Assembly: GCF_005954645.2 (NCBI RefSeq)
Contig: NZ_CP040695.2
Span: 4,340,001 to 4,404,000, forward strand
Reading direction: 5' to 3'
DNA length: 64,000 nt
DNA from: Nocardioides sp. S-1144
Lineage (GTDB): Bacteria; Actinomycetota; Actinomycetes; Propionibacteriales; Nocardioidaceae
Shown: piece by piece, positions 17,464 to 28,506 of the stretch
Layout: each line of letters opens with the position of its first letter
Position numbering within the stretch: the first letter of the stretch is position 1
Notes under the pieces: model-generated
Database searches by the model: none
What the model was told of the DNA's origin: nothing
What the model saw: the letters and a program-made list of their open reading frames with translations, nothing else
Translations under genes and position numbers: made by a program

Positions 17464-20400
17464 TCATCGGCGGACGGTGAAGCGCCAGGTCTTGGTGGTG
17501 CGGTTGCCGACGGCGTCGACGACGACCAGGCGCACGGTGTGGCGTCCGATCGACATCGCGCGTCCCGAGGTCCAGGTCATCCGGTCGGTGCGCGCGTCGT
17601 AGCGCACGCCGACCTTCTTCCCGTCGATGCGCAGGGTGAGGTGGCGGCGAGCCAGCTCCGAGCCCTGGTCGCGGACGACGGCGCGCACGGTCGGGGTGCG
17701 GTCCCGGGTGGTGCCCCGAGGCCCGAGGTTCTTGACCACGGGGCCCTGGGTGTCGACCTTCCAGGTGCGCACGACCGGCGTGGCGTCCTCGTTGCCGGCC
17801 GCGTCGACCGCACGGACCTCGAGGCGCTGCGCACCCTGGCGCAGGTTGGTGAAGGTCGCGGGCGACGCACAGGGGCGCCACGCGCCGCCGTTGAGGCGGC
17901 ACTCGAAGGTGCCGGACTCGTCGGAGGCCAGCCGGAACGTCGCCGTCGTGCTGCGGACGGTGCCGGTCGGCCCGGCGGTGACGGTGGTCTGGGGCGCCGT
18001 GGTGTCCGGCGTCTCCCCGTCCTCGACCACGATCTCGACCTCGGCCGTGGTGGTGGCGTCGTGGCCGGGCATGTGGCCGGCGTGGACGCTGCCGACCGTG
18101 ACCGTGGCCGTGTAGGTACCCGGCTCGGCGTAGGTGTGGTCGGGGTCGGCACCGGTGCCCGTGGTGCCGTCGCCGAAGTCCCAGTCGTAGGTCAGGTCGG
18201 CGGTGCTGGGCGCCAGGTCGACGCAGCCGATCCGCTTCGCGCCGTTGTCGGGGTCGTGGATGACGATCGAGACGGCCTTGGCGCCGGCCCGGATCGGCAT
18301 CGTGTCCTCGACCAGGGTGCTGGCACCGGTGGCGTCGGCCGTGAACGGCAGCCAGATCTCGTTGGCCTCGGCGAACGGCTGGGTCTCGTCGAAGCGGAAG
18401 TGCGCGCCGCCGTTGTTGGAGGCGCACGTCTCCTCGTGCACGTGGACCATGTGGTTGGCGTTCGGCTTCACGCCGGTGACGTCGAGGGTCGTGTAGGTCT
18501 CCCCGCGGCTGCGGACCATCTGGGCCGACCCGGTGAGGTCCGGGTAGGCGGTGGTCCCGTCGGCGAAGGCCTCGAACGTGCCCTCGGTCGTCACCTCGGT
18601 GGAGAGCTCGACGTCGAGCGGCGCGGTCCCCGTCGACGGCGTGGCCGTCGCGGCGATCTCCGGCAGCACGACCTCACCGGCTCCCTCACCGACCACGACC
18701 TGGACGCTGGCGGTCCCGGTGTTGCCCTCGGGGTCGGTGGCGGTCAGCACGGCCGTGTAGGTGCCGGCCTCCATGTAGGTGTAGGTGGTGCGGGCGAAGG
18801 GCGACGTGTCGTCGTCGGTCCCCGGCACCCCGAAGTCCCACCCGTAGGTGATCTGGCCGCCCTGCTCGTCGGTGGCACCGCCCTGGAACAGCACGTTGAG
18901 CGGTGCGGTCCCGGTGGTCGGGGCGCCGCTGGCGGTGACGATCGGCTTGACCCCACCGGTGACGGTGATCGGCCAGCTGCGCTTGAACTGCCCGCCCTTG
19001 CCGTCGCTGACCGTCAGGCTCGCCGTGAAGCGGCCCGGGGTCGCGTAGTTGTGGTGCGCGTGCGACGACGTGGAGGTGTCGGCCGGCAGGTTCGACTCGC
19101 CGAAGTCCCAGAGGTAGGTCAGCGGGTCGCCGTCCGGGTCGGTGGCGCGTGCCTCGAAGTGGGTGTACAGCGGGGCGGCACCGGCGGTCGGCTCCACCAG
19201 CGGCGTGGCCGTGGGCGCCCGGTTGCCTGCGGCGGCCTCGACCACCACGGTGCCGCGCATCGTGGCGCCGTGGATCGTGCACCAGTAGTGGTAGGTGCCC
19301 GGCGTGGTGAAGGTGCGCCGGATCGGCGTCCCGTTCGGGTCGCGGTACTCCTGCAGGGGCGGGTTCCAGGTGGCGCCGGTGTTCTGCGAGGTCAGGTCGT
19401 GGGCCATGGTGGCCCGGTCGAACTGCCACTCGACGGTGTCGCCCACCTTGATCGTCACCTCGGAGGTGCCGTTGTCGGCCGAGACCCACTGGTTGTTGGT
19501 CGCGCTGTCGACGGCGTCGACGACCCAGGTGCGGTTCTGCGACGCGCCCTCGACCGTGATCTCGACGGTGTCGGTGGCGGTGGCCCCGGCGGTGTCGGTC
19601 GCGGTGACCGTGGCGGTGTAGGTGCCGGCCGCGGTGTAGGTGAAGGTCGCGTCCGCGCCGGTCGCGGTGTCGGCGTCGCCGGCCACCCCGAAGTCCCAGG
19701 CGTAGGTGAGCTCGTCGTCGTCGGCGTCGGTGCCGACGGCGCTGAGGTCGACCTCGAGCGGGGCGGTGCCGGATATCGGCGTGGCCGACGCGGTCACCTC
19801 GGGTGCGGTGTTGTCGCCGCACTCGCGCTCGGGGGCGGCGCCGAACCAGGCGAACTTCGCCGTGGCGACGGCGGTGCCGGCGGGTCCGCGCAGGGCGTAG
19901 GGGCCGACGAAGGAGTCGGCACCGAACCCGGCCCGGTCGTCACCGGCGGACTGCCAGGTCTCGCCGTCGACGGAGTACTCGCCACGGAAGGTGACGCCGT
20001 CGACCGAGGAGAGGCGCAGGTGGACGGTCTCGGGGAAGTCGGCCGGCAGGAACGGGCCACCGAAGTCGCCGCCCGGGCCGGAGTGCCAGTTGCCCGAGAA
20101 GTCGTTCTGACCACCGGAGTTGCGGAGGAACTCGACCCAGCGGTTCCCGCTGCCCTTGTTGACGAAGGCCAGCTTGAGGTAGCCGCCGCCGGTCGGGTCG
20201 TGCAGGACGAGGCCGGCCTGCTGACCCTGGGCGGTGCTCGGGAACGTCAGCTTGGTGACGGCCGTGTAGGCGCCGTCCGGCAGGTCCTGGAGGATCAGGT
20301 TGGGCGAACCCTCCGTCAGCTCGCCGGGGCCGGTCTGCAGCTCCAGGTTGCCGCCGGTGACCTCCCAGAGGTCGGGGTTCTCGCGCAGGATGCCGTTCCA

Positions 20401-23400
20401 GCGATCGGTGCTGAGGGCGGCGGCGAAGTCGTCGCCGCGCGAGCAGCTGGTCGTGGTGGGCTCGGCGATCGGGACCACCGGGTACTCGAGGACCGGCTCG
20501 CCGTCGAAGCGGACGTACTCGTAGTCGGCGGCGGGAGCCGTCGCGGCGGCGCCGCGCAGGGCCATCACGCCGACCCGCGGGGAGGTGATCCCCTCGAGGG
20601 CCCGCGGGATGCCGACCTGGGTGAAGGTCTCCCCGTCGGTGGAGTAGGCACCGGTCAGGTTGGTGCCGTCCGAGCTCATCCGCAGCCAGAACGTCGTCGG
20701 GAAGTCGGTCGGCAGGAACGGGCCGCCGAAGTCACTCCCACCGGTGTGCCAGTCGCCGTTGAAGTCGAAGGTGTTGTTCGGGTCGCTGCTCTTGAGGAAC
20801 TCGATCCACTCGTTGCCGCCGGTGCTCTTGCGCACGAACATCAGCTTCGCGAAGCCGGACCCACCGGCGCCGGCGACCACGAGTCCGGCCTGCTGGCCCT
20901 CCTCGGTCGGGTCGAAGGAGAGCTTGGTCGTGACCGCCCACTCCCCCTCGGGCGTGGCCTGGGTGATGACGTTGGGTGCCGTGGAGTACTCGCCGGGCCC
21001 GGCCTGCAGGCTCAGCACGCCGTCGCCGACCTCGTAGAGCGAGGCGTCCTCGCGCCGGATGTTCCAGCGGCAGCTGTCGAGCAGCTCGTCGTCGTCGAAC
21101 TCGTCGGAGCGGCGCTGGTCGCACGGCGGCTCCTCACCGGGCAGCACGCCCGAGATCGCGAACACGTGCAGCTTCGGGTCGTTGGGCAGGGTGATGCTGA
21201 CCAGGTCCTTGTCCTGGACGGCGACCTGCTGGGCCCACAGGAACACCCGCGGGCCGGTGTCACCGCCGGCGTCGTGGCGGTGCGGCATGTCGGCGGCGAC
21301 GGTCTCGCCGAACTTGGGCGAGACCGCCCAGTCGGTGAAGCGCAGCTGCACCGTGGAGGTGGTGCCGTCGCCGTAGGTGATCGTGGCCGGCTGCTGGACG
21401 TCGCCGTTGTGGGCCGAGGCGATGATGCTCAGGCCGGAGAAGCGACCGGTCGGCAGCGGGATGGTCTGGCCGGCGGCCTCGACGTTGTTGTTGACGCCGT
21501 CGACCGGGCTCGGGAACTCGTGGTCGACGCCGTCGACGACGAGCGGGCCGCCGTTGGCGCGGACGCCCTCGGGGAGGGTCTCGCTGGCGTAGGCCCAGCC
21601 ACCGCCGTCGAAGTTGCCGTTGCCCGGGTTGGCGTGGGTCGAGATGCCGTCGTTGTTGAAGAACGACGTCAGGTCGGCCACGGCCCGGCACACGCCGGAC
21701 TCGAGGGCACGCACCGCGACGGTCGTGGTGCCGGTGTTGCCGTCGGGGTCGGTCACGGTGAGGGTCGCGGTGTAGCGACCGGCCGCGGCGTAGGTGTAGG
21801 TGGGGTTCTGCTCGGTGGAGGTGTCCTCGGTCGTGCCGTCGACGCCGAAGTCCCAGGCGTAGGTGACGGCCTGGTCCTGCGGGTCGGTGGCGCCGCCGGT
21901 GAAGGACACCTCGACGGGCGCGATCCCGCAGCTGGGGGCCGCGGCGGCCGTCGGGACCGGGTCGGTCAGCACGGTCACGCTGCGGGCGGTGAAGGTGGCG
22001 CCACGGGTGCCGTCGGCGTCGACGGGGGTGACCTCGGCGGTGAAGGAGCCCTCCTCGGTGTAGGTGTGCTGCACCTCGGCGGCAGCACCGGTCACGACGG
22101 CGGAGCCGTCACCGAAGTCCCAGTCGTAGGTGAGCGCGTCGTCCTGGCGGTCGACGCCCTCGGCGGTGAAGGTCACCTCGAGCGGGGCGCCACCGCGGAC
22201 GGGGTCGACCGCGACGGTGTTGACGAAGGGCTCGTCGACGTCGAGCTCGCGGATCTGCACGTTGCGGAAGGAGACGACGTCGGCGTTGCCGTGGTTCTGC
22301 AGGCCGACGTAGCCGCTGGTGCCGCGCGAGCCGTCGGAGGTGTAGCGGTTGACCTCGACCCCGTTCAGGGTCATCACGTAGGTCTGGCCGACGACGCGGA
22401 TCTCGTAGTCGTTCCACTCACCGATCGGCCGGGCGTTGCGCGCGTCCTCGCGGTCGAAGTTGTAGACCGAGCCCGTCTTCTGCGGCTCGTCGTTCGGCTG
22501 ACCCTCCTTGATCTGGATCTCGTGGCCGTTGTCGACGGCGACGAACGGGTCGTTGCCCGGGTCGGGGAAGCGGGTGAAGACGCCGGAGTTGTCGCCCTCG
22601 TCGCTGAGCTTGAACTGCAGCTTCATCGAGTAGTCCGCGAACTCCTGGGTGTCGTTCCACAGCAGGCCGAGGCCGCCGAAGGACGTCATGGCGCAGTCCT
22701 CGACGGTGAAGCCGCCCGGTCCGGACTGCTTCCAGCCGTCGAGGTTGCGGCCGTTGAAGAGCAGCTCGTAGCCGGCGTCCGCGGTCGGCAGGCTGGCGCA
22801 GGCGCGGCGCACGACGACCGCGACAGTGCGGGTGCTGGCCTTGCCGGTGGTGTCGGTCGCGGTGACGGTAGCGGTGTAGCTGCCGGCGGTCGCGTAGGTG
22901 TAGGAGACCGTCTGGCCGGTGGCCTTGTCGGCGTCCGTGCCGGCGACGCCGAAGTCCCAGGCGTAGGTGATCGCGTCGCCGTCGTTGTCGGTGGCCTGGG
23001 CGGTGAAGGAGACGTCGAGCGGGGCCGAGCCCTCGGCCGGCGTGGCGCTCGCCGCGGTGATGAACGGCGCGACGTTGGAGGCGATGCCGTCGCCGGTGAA
23101 GCGGACCTCGTCGAAGTTGATCTCGCCGTTGCCGGTGTAGACGAAGAACAGCCCGCGGCCGCCCTGGTCGGCCTCCCGGCTGGTGATCGCGCCGGTGACG
23201 GTCTTGTAGAAGTACAGGCCCTGCGTCGAGCCGTCGAGGGCGATCCGGGAGACCACGGGGCCGTTGGCCGCGCCCGCGCGCACCTCGATGGCGGCACCGT
23301 CGGCCGGGGAGCCGGAGTAGGTGACCGAGATCGACTGCATCCCGGCGAGGCTCATCGGGCTGTAGGACACGTGGTTGCCGTTGCCCATGCCGGTGATGAT

Positions 23401-25799
23401 GCCGCCGGCCCCGGGCCGCGTGCCGGACTTGTCGTCGTAGCCGGTCTCGCTGACCCCGGAGCGGCCGTTGGCGTGCTCGGCCTGCTTGCGCTTGGGCTGC
23501 AGGGTGATCAGGTCGCGGCCCACGAGCGGGTCGTTGGCGCCCGCGCTGCCGCCGCCGTCGGCGTAGGTCGCCGCGAGCTGGCCGTAGATGTTGGCGTCCT
23601 CGCCGTGGTCGGTCGAGTCGGACATCGTCATGGTGCCGGTGCAGCCGAGCTGGCTCTGCAACGGGTGCGCGTGGACGTCGTGGCCCAGGCCCTCGGAGAC
23701 CTCGACCCGGGCGCAGTCGACGGTCTCCTCGCGGTCGGTCACGTCGACGTCGTAGTCGACGTCGTCACCCGGGGCGAAGAAGCCGCCGTCGATCGGGGCG
23801 TTGAAGTCCAGGACGGGCCGGGTGTTGCCGACGTTGACGATGACCTGGCCGGTGGCGATCTTGCCGGTGGCGTCGGTGACCTTCAGCGTGGCCTGGTAGT
23901 CGCCGGCCGCGGTGTAGCGGTGGGTGGCGTTGGCCGTCGTGGCGTCGGTGCTGCCGTTGCCGTCGAAGTCCCAGGCGTAGGTGAGCGCGTCGCCGTCGGG
24001 GTCGGAGGTGCCGGCGCTCGAGAACGCGACGTCGAGCGGGACGCCGCCCTCGGCCGGGGTCGCGGTGACCTTGACCTGCGGGGCGGAGCCGTTGACGGCG
24101 TAGTCGACGCGGACGAGCTTGGTGTCGGGCGAGCCGGAGAAGAAGCCGGAGCCGTACTCGAGGACGTAGAGCGAGCCGTCGGGGCCGAACTCCATGTCAC
24201 CGGGGGCGAAGAAGCCGCTCATGAAGTCGTTGATGGAGGCGATGGAGCCGTCCGGGTTCGTGCGGACCTCCTTGATCCACCCCCGGCTCATCTCGGAGAT
24301 GAAGACCGAGCCCTCGTAGTCGGCCGGGAAGGCGGTGTCCTTGGCGGTGGTGTTGCGCGACTGGCGGTAGACCTGCGCGCCGGTCGGGGTCGAGCCCTCG
24401 ACCTGCGGGTACTTGAACGGCGCCGAGGTGGAGTAGGGGATCCAGGCGTCGGTCATCGGGGGCAGGTCGGTCAGGCCGGTGTTGTTGGGCGAGTCGTTGA
24501 CGCCCCGCATGCCCTCGGGGTCGTTGCACGGGAAGCGCTTGAGGCTGCCGTCGGGGTTGGTCCGCGCGCGGTTGGCGGTGAAGTCCCAGTCGACGTAGGC
24601 ACCGCCGAAGCCCTGGTCGGTCAGGTCGTCGCCGACCTCACCACCGCAGTAGGGCCAGCCGCCGTTCATGGCCTCCGTGGTGCGGTTGAACTCCTCCTGG
24701 TGGCGCGGGCCGCGGCCCGGGTCGTTGCTGCGCGAGTCGGGGCCGACCTCGCCCCAGTAGACGGCGTCGGACTCGGGGTCGGTGCCGAGGCGGTAGGGGT
24801 TGCGCAGGCCCATCACGTAGATCTCGGGCCGGGTCTTGGCCGCGTCGGCGGCGGGGTACTTCGCGGTGGGGTACCTGTTGCCCTCGCCGAAGAGGTTGCC
24901 GTCGGGGATGTCGTAGGACATGCCGGGGCTGCTCTCGGGCGGGTTCTCGTCGCCGAGGTCGTCGGCGCGGGGGATGATCCGCAGCATCTTGCCGCGCAGG
25001 TCGTTGGTGTTGCCGGCGGAGTCCTGGGCGTCGTAGTCGTTGCGACCCGCGCGCTCGTCGTGCGGGGAGAACCCGCCGTTGTCGGAGGAGGAGGTGTTGT
25101 CGCCGGTGGTGAGGTGGAGCACGCCGTCGCCGTCGAACTGCAGCGAGCCGGCCGAGTGGCAGCAGATGTTGCGCTGGGTGCCGACCTGGAGGATGACCTT
25201 CTCGGAGGACTTCTCGATCGAGACCTCGCCGGTCTGCGCGTCCTCGACGAGCGTCAGCCGCGAGAGCCGGTTGGCGTTGAGGGCCTTCGGCTGCGGGGCG
25301 TAGTAGACGTAGAGGTGGTTGTTGGTGGCGAAGTCGGGGTCGAGGGTGATCCCGAGGCCGCCGTCCTCCAGACCGCTCCACACGTTCAGCTGAGCGGCGA
25401 GCATGATGATCTCGATGGACCCGTCGGTCGGGTCGTACATCTGGATGTCGCCGGCGCGGGTGATGAAGAAGACCCGCCCGTCGGGCGCGACGGTGAGCTC
25501 CATGACCTCGCCCAGGGTGCTCCCCTGACCCAGGACGACCTTCTGGAACTTGCTGAGGTCGGGCGCGGCCGCGGCGGCCGCGGCGGGGGCCGCGGCGGCG
25601 ACGTCGGGCAGCGCGGCGGCACCGGGACGGCGGGGGCAGCCTCGGCGCGGGCGGGCAGCATGCCGAACAGGCCGGCGGCCAGGGCCAGCACCAGACCGAC
25701 CGCGAACCCGCGGCGCGGGGACGGGTCGGCGCCGGGGGCGGCCGTCGAGGGGGAACGGCGAGGGCGGGTGCCCCCGGGGAGTGCCGAATCATGTGCCAT
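17464..25799 (-). CDS. Giant secreted PQQ-type dehydrogenase with DUF1080, cupredoxin and Cu-SOD-like domains; apparent 1-nt frameshift near the N-terminus
   Basis: From 25503 to 17464 one frame gives 2,679 residues. The signal peptide (FAVGLVLALAAGLFGMLPAR, then AEAAP) lies in another frame starting at ATG 25799; adding one C in the CCC at 25626-25624 joins the two (AVP then GAAALPDVAAAA), making about 2,778 residues. Order: GSDH propeller (NICCHSAGSLQFDGDG; MGLRNPYRL), PKD, CBM6-like, PKD, DUF1080 (FNGRNLDGWKQ to VSFRNVQIREL), PKDs, a module like those on sugar-binding proteins, two concanavalin modules, PKD, cupredoxin (MAHDLT then YHYWCTIHGATM: the type-1 His, Cys, His, Met ligands), PKDs, a Cu/Zn-SOD-like insert (VHVHEETC, GGAHFRF, VIHDPD, RIGCVDL), and the C-terminal domain shared with the next gene. 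A promoter precedes ATG 25799. Confidence 0.85.
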
Positions 25800-25846
25800 G
25801 CGCGCAGAGAGCCCTTTCGCGAAGACCGGTGGCCCGAGGAGCCGCC

Positions 25847-25889
25847 CGTGACGGTCGTCACACTAGGGAGAGGGTTTTGCCGACGTCAA
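25847..25889 (-). promoter_or_regulatory. Promoter and CRP-type site B of the secreted dehydrogenase operon
   Basis: On the minus strand TTGACG (25889-25884), an 18-bp spacer and TAGTGT (25865-25860) form a good sigma-70-type promoter about 55 nt ahead of ATG 25799. The palindrome CGTGACGGTCGTCACA (25847-25862) overlaps the -10 box, a position suited to repression. Confidence 0.6.
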
Positions 25890-25955
25890 TACATAAGTGC
25901 CCCGGACCTCGTCTTATTTTGGCAAGTCGTTGGCACAGAAGGGTCGGGAACGCCG

Positions 25956-25988
25956 ACGACCCGGCGCGCCTGGGGCGGGCCGGGTCGT
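25956..25988 (-). terminator. Terminator after the Gfo/Idh/MocA gene
   Basis: ACGACCCGGC and GCCGGGTCGT form 10-bp arms with a 13-nt GC-rich loop, about 35 nt past the stop at 26023. It separates the oxidoreductase from the promoter of the secreted dehydrogenase operon. Confidence 0.6.
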
Positions 25989-26022
25989 TCGGGTCGGGTG
26001 TCTCAGCGCGGGAGGGGGTCCC

Positions 26023-27228
26023 TCACGCGGGGACCTGCTGCCACTGCCGGGTGTCGGAGCTGACCTCGACGGCGCCCAGGACGCGCTGGACCTGGAGGCC
26101 CTCGGCGAACCCGGGGGTGGGGTCGGTGCCCTCGGCGATCGCCGTCACCAGGTCGACGGCCTGGTGGGTGAAGCCGTGCTCGTAGCCGAGGCCGTGGCCC
26201 GGGGGCCACCACGCCGCGACGTAGGGGTGGGTGGGCTCGGTGACCAGGATCCGGCGGAAGCCGGCGGTCTCGTCGGGCTCCTCGGCGTCGAAGTACTCCA
26301 GGACGTTCATGTCCTCGAAGTCGAAGGCGAGGCTGCCCCTCGAGCCGTTGAGCTCGAGACGGATCGCGTTCTTGCGGCCGGTGGCGAAGCGGGTGGCCTC
26401 GAAGATGCCGGCGGCGCCGCCGCGGAACCGGGCCAGGAACAGGGCCGCGTCGTCGACGGTCACCTGGCCGCGCTCGGCCGAGGCGGTGCCGGAGAGCCCG
26501 GCGTGCTCGGCGGCGAGCGGGCGCTCCTTGACGAAGGTCTCGAGCTGGCCGGAGACCTCGGCGATGTGGTCACCGGTGATGTGCTGGGCCAGGTCGATGA
26601 TGTGCGCGCCGATGTCGCCGAGAGCACCGGAGCCGGCCTTGTCGCGCTCCAGGCGCCACGACAGCGGCGCCTCGGGGTCGGCGATCCAGTCCTGGAGGTA
26701 CTGGGCGCGGACGTGGCGGATGTCGCCCAGCCGGCCCTCGGCCACCATCCGGCGCGCCAGCGCGATGGCGGGGACGCGGCGGTAGGTGAAGCCGACCATG
26801 GCGCGCACGCCGTGGGCGGCGGCCGCCTCGGCCGCGCGGACCATCTCCTCGGCCTCGGCGACCGAGTTGGCCAGCGGCTTCTCGCACAGCACGTGCTTGC
26901 CGGCCTCGAGCGCCGCGATGGCGATCTCGGCGTGGGTGTCGCCCGGCGTGCAGATGTCGACCAGGTCGACGTCGTCGCGCTCGACCAGCCGGCGCCAGTC
27001 GGTCTCGCAGTCGAGCCAGCCCAGCTTCTCGGCCGCGGCCGCGGTGCGGGCCATGTCGCGCCCGCCGAGGACCTGCATCACGGGGTTGAGGGGCAGGTCG
27101 AAGAAGCGTCCGGCTGAACGCCAGGCCTGTGAGTGGGCGGCGCCCATGAAGGCATGGCCGACCATGCCGACGTTGAGGCGACGAGGTTCGGGACCGCCGT
27201 CGGTGCCGAGGTTGAACGGGCTGGTCAT
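26023..27228 (-). CDS. Gfo/Idh/MocA-family NAD(P)-dependent sugar oxidoreductase
   Basis: 401 residues. A Rossmann domain starts LNVGMVGHAFMGAAHSQAW; the strand-helix with VDLVDICTPGDTHAEIAIAA and HVLCEKPLANSVAEAEEM carries the catalytic-region Lys of the EKP motif. The C-terminal dehydrogenase domain contains GALGDIGAHIIDLAQHI, with the Asp and His typical of inositol/3-keto-sugar dehydrogenases. It oxidises or reduces a sugar or cyclitol hydroxyl with NAD(P). The ABC importer, the TIM-barrel isomerase and the extracellular DUF1080/GSDH proteins nearby suggest a 3-keto-sugar or inositol-like substrate (inference). A GGAG lies 7 nt before the ATG. Confidence 0.9.
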   Translation of the reverse strand: MTSPFNLGTDGGPEPRRLNVGMVGHAFMGAAHSQAWRSAGRFFDLPLNPVMQVLGGRDMARTAAAAEKLGWLDCETDWRRLVERDDVDLVDICTPGDTHAEIAIAALEAGKHVLCEKPLANSVAEAEEMVRAAEAAAAHGVRAMVGFTYRRVPAIALARRMVAEGRLGDIRHVRAQYLQDWIADPEAPLSWRLERDKAGSGALGDIGAHIIDLAQHITGDHIAEVSGQLETFVKERPLAAEHAGLSGTASAERGQVTVDDAALFLARFRGGAAGIFEATRFATGRKNAIRLELNGSRGSLAFDFEDMNVLEYFDAEEPDETAGFRRILVTEPTHPYVAAWWPPGHGLGYEHGFTHQAVDLVTAIAEGTDPTPGFAEGLQVQRVLGAVEVSSDTRQWQQVPA

Positions 27229-27258
27229 GGTGGGGCTCCAAACGTCGGACGTCCGGCC

Positions 27259-27291
27259 GTCCCGGACCGCCGGGGGGCGGCGGTCCGGGAC
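27259..27291 (-). terminator. Terminator of the sugar ABC operon
   Basis: GTCCCGGACCGCC and GGCGGTCCGGGAC are perfect 13-bp arms around a 7-nt G-rich loop, 18 nt after the substrate-binding-protein stop. The strength of the stem suggests the oxidoreductase downstream is a separate transcript or read-through only. Confidence 0.75.
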
Positions 27292-27309
27292 GACCGGGTG
27301 TTCAGTGGG

Positions 27310-28395
27310 TCAGGACTTGAACGCGGTGGGGAGGTACTCGTCGACGTTGTCGGCGGTCACGACGGGGGCGAAGAGCTGCACGGTGCGGGGGACCTCGACC
27401 TCGACGAGGTCGGAGACGTTCTTGTCCTGGGCCAGCAGGCGGGCCAGCTTGAGGCCGTCGGCGCCCTGGGTGGAGGGGTAGATGACGGTGGCCTTCAAGA
27501 CGCTGTTGCCGGCCTTGATGGACTCCATCGCCTGCTGGGAGCCGGCACCACCGATCATGGTGAACTCATCGCGGCCCGCGGCCTCGATCGCAGCGATGAC
27601 GCCGACACCCTGGTCGTCGTCGTGGTTCCACAGGTAGTCCATCTTCGGCAGCGCCTGCAGCAGACCCTCAGCGGCCTCCTGGCCGGTGTCGGCAGAGAAC
27701 GCGGCCTCGACCTGGTTCTCGACCTCCAGGCCACACTCGGCCAGCGCGTCGGCGAAGCCCTGGCTGCGGTCCTGGGTCAGCGGCAGCGAGGCGATGCCCT
27801 GGATCTCACCGATCACGGCGTCCTCGTTGCCCGCGGCGTCCTCACACACGAACTCCCCGGCCGAGACACCCATGCCGTAGTTGTCACCCAGCACCGTGAC
27901 CCGCGCGGCGTTGGGGTCGCTGAACTCGCGGTCGACGTTGACCACCGGGATCCCGGCCTCCATCGCCTCGAGCGCGACCGGGGTCAGCGCGGCACCGTCG
28001 AAGGGCAGCAGCACGATCGCGTCGACCCCGTCGCTGATGAAGGTCTTGATCTGCTCGATCTGCACGTTGGGGTCGTTGGTGCCCTCCGAGACCACCAGCT
28101 CGACGTCGTCGTACTGCTCGGCCACCGCACGGGTGGACTCGGTGATCGAGGCCATCCAGCCGTGGTCGGCTGCGGGGGCGGAGAAACCGATGGTGATCTT
28201 GTCACCGGCCTCGTCGTTGGAGCCCTCCTCGGCACCGGAGTTACCACCGGACAGGTTCGGGTTGCCCTCCTCCTCGGAGGAGTCGTTGCTGGTGCAGGCA
28301 CTGAGACCCAGCACAGCGACCACCGCGAGGGTCGCGGTGAACTTCGCCGACTTGTACGCACCGGCGCGCGGGGCGGAGAGGAACTTCAAAGACAT
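27310..28395 (-). CDS. Sugar ABC transporter substrate-binding lipoprotein (RbsB-like)
   Basis: 361 residues from ATG 28395, chosen because AAAGGGAG lies at the right distance (the frame is open to 28422). A lipoprotein signal (TLAVVAVLGLSACTSND; lipobox LSAC) is followed by an acidic linker. The periplasmic-binding-protein-1 domain has KITIGFSAPAADHGWMASIT, IEQIKTFISDGVDAIVLLPF and VTVLGDNYGMGVSAGEFV, the ribose/galactose-binding pattern with an Asp/Asn-rich hinge. It delivers a sugar to the permease and ATPase encoded upstream. The 111-nt gap before it holds an 11-bp tandem repeat (from 28428) and a GGGCAG-AA-CTGCCC dyad at 28456-28469. Confidence 0.93.
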   Translation of the reverse strand: MSLKFLSAPRAGAYKSAKFTATLAVVAVLGLSACTSNDSSEEEGNPNLSGGNSGAEEGSNDEAGDKITIGFSAPAADHGWMASITESTRAVAEQYDDVELVVSEGTNDPNVQIEQIKTFISDGVDAIVLLPFDGAALTPVALEAMEAGIPVVNVDREFSDPNAARVTVLGDNYGMGVSAGEFVCEDAAGNEDAVIGEIQGIASLPLTQDRSQGFADALAECGLEVENQVEAAFSADTGQEAAEGLLQALPKMDYLWNHDDDQGVGVIAAIEAAGRDEFTMIGGAGSQQAMESIKAGNSVLKATVIYPSTQGADGLKLARLLAQDKNVSDLVEVEVPRTVQLFAPVVTADNVDEYLPTAFKS

Positions 28396-28455
28396 GTCGT
28401 GCTCCCTTTGGGTTTGTCGCATTGAAAACCTGAGTTGGACCTGAGTTGAGCTGGT

Positions 28456-28469
28456 GGGCAGAACTGCCC
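28456..28469. promoter_or_regulatory. Dyad between permease and binding-protein genes
   Basis: GGGCAG-AA-CTGCCC is a perfect palindrome in the 111-nt gap. It could be an RNA hairpin that sets the higher expression of the binding protein relative to the permease, or an operator. Confidence 0.35.
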
Positions 28470-28506
28470 GGATGTGGTTGGGCCCCGAGGCGCCCGGATG
28501 GTGGGG

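Noticed and set aside
16945..25851. A very long open frame of nearly 3,000 codons on the plus strand
   Set aside because: It is a mirror of the secreted dehydrogenase gene in GC-rich DNA: composition is Val/Gly/Arg/Asp-rich without any domain, and the opposite strand has clear domains and a promoter.
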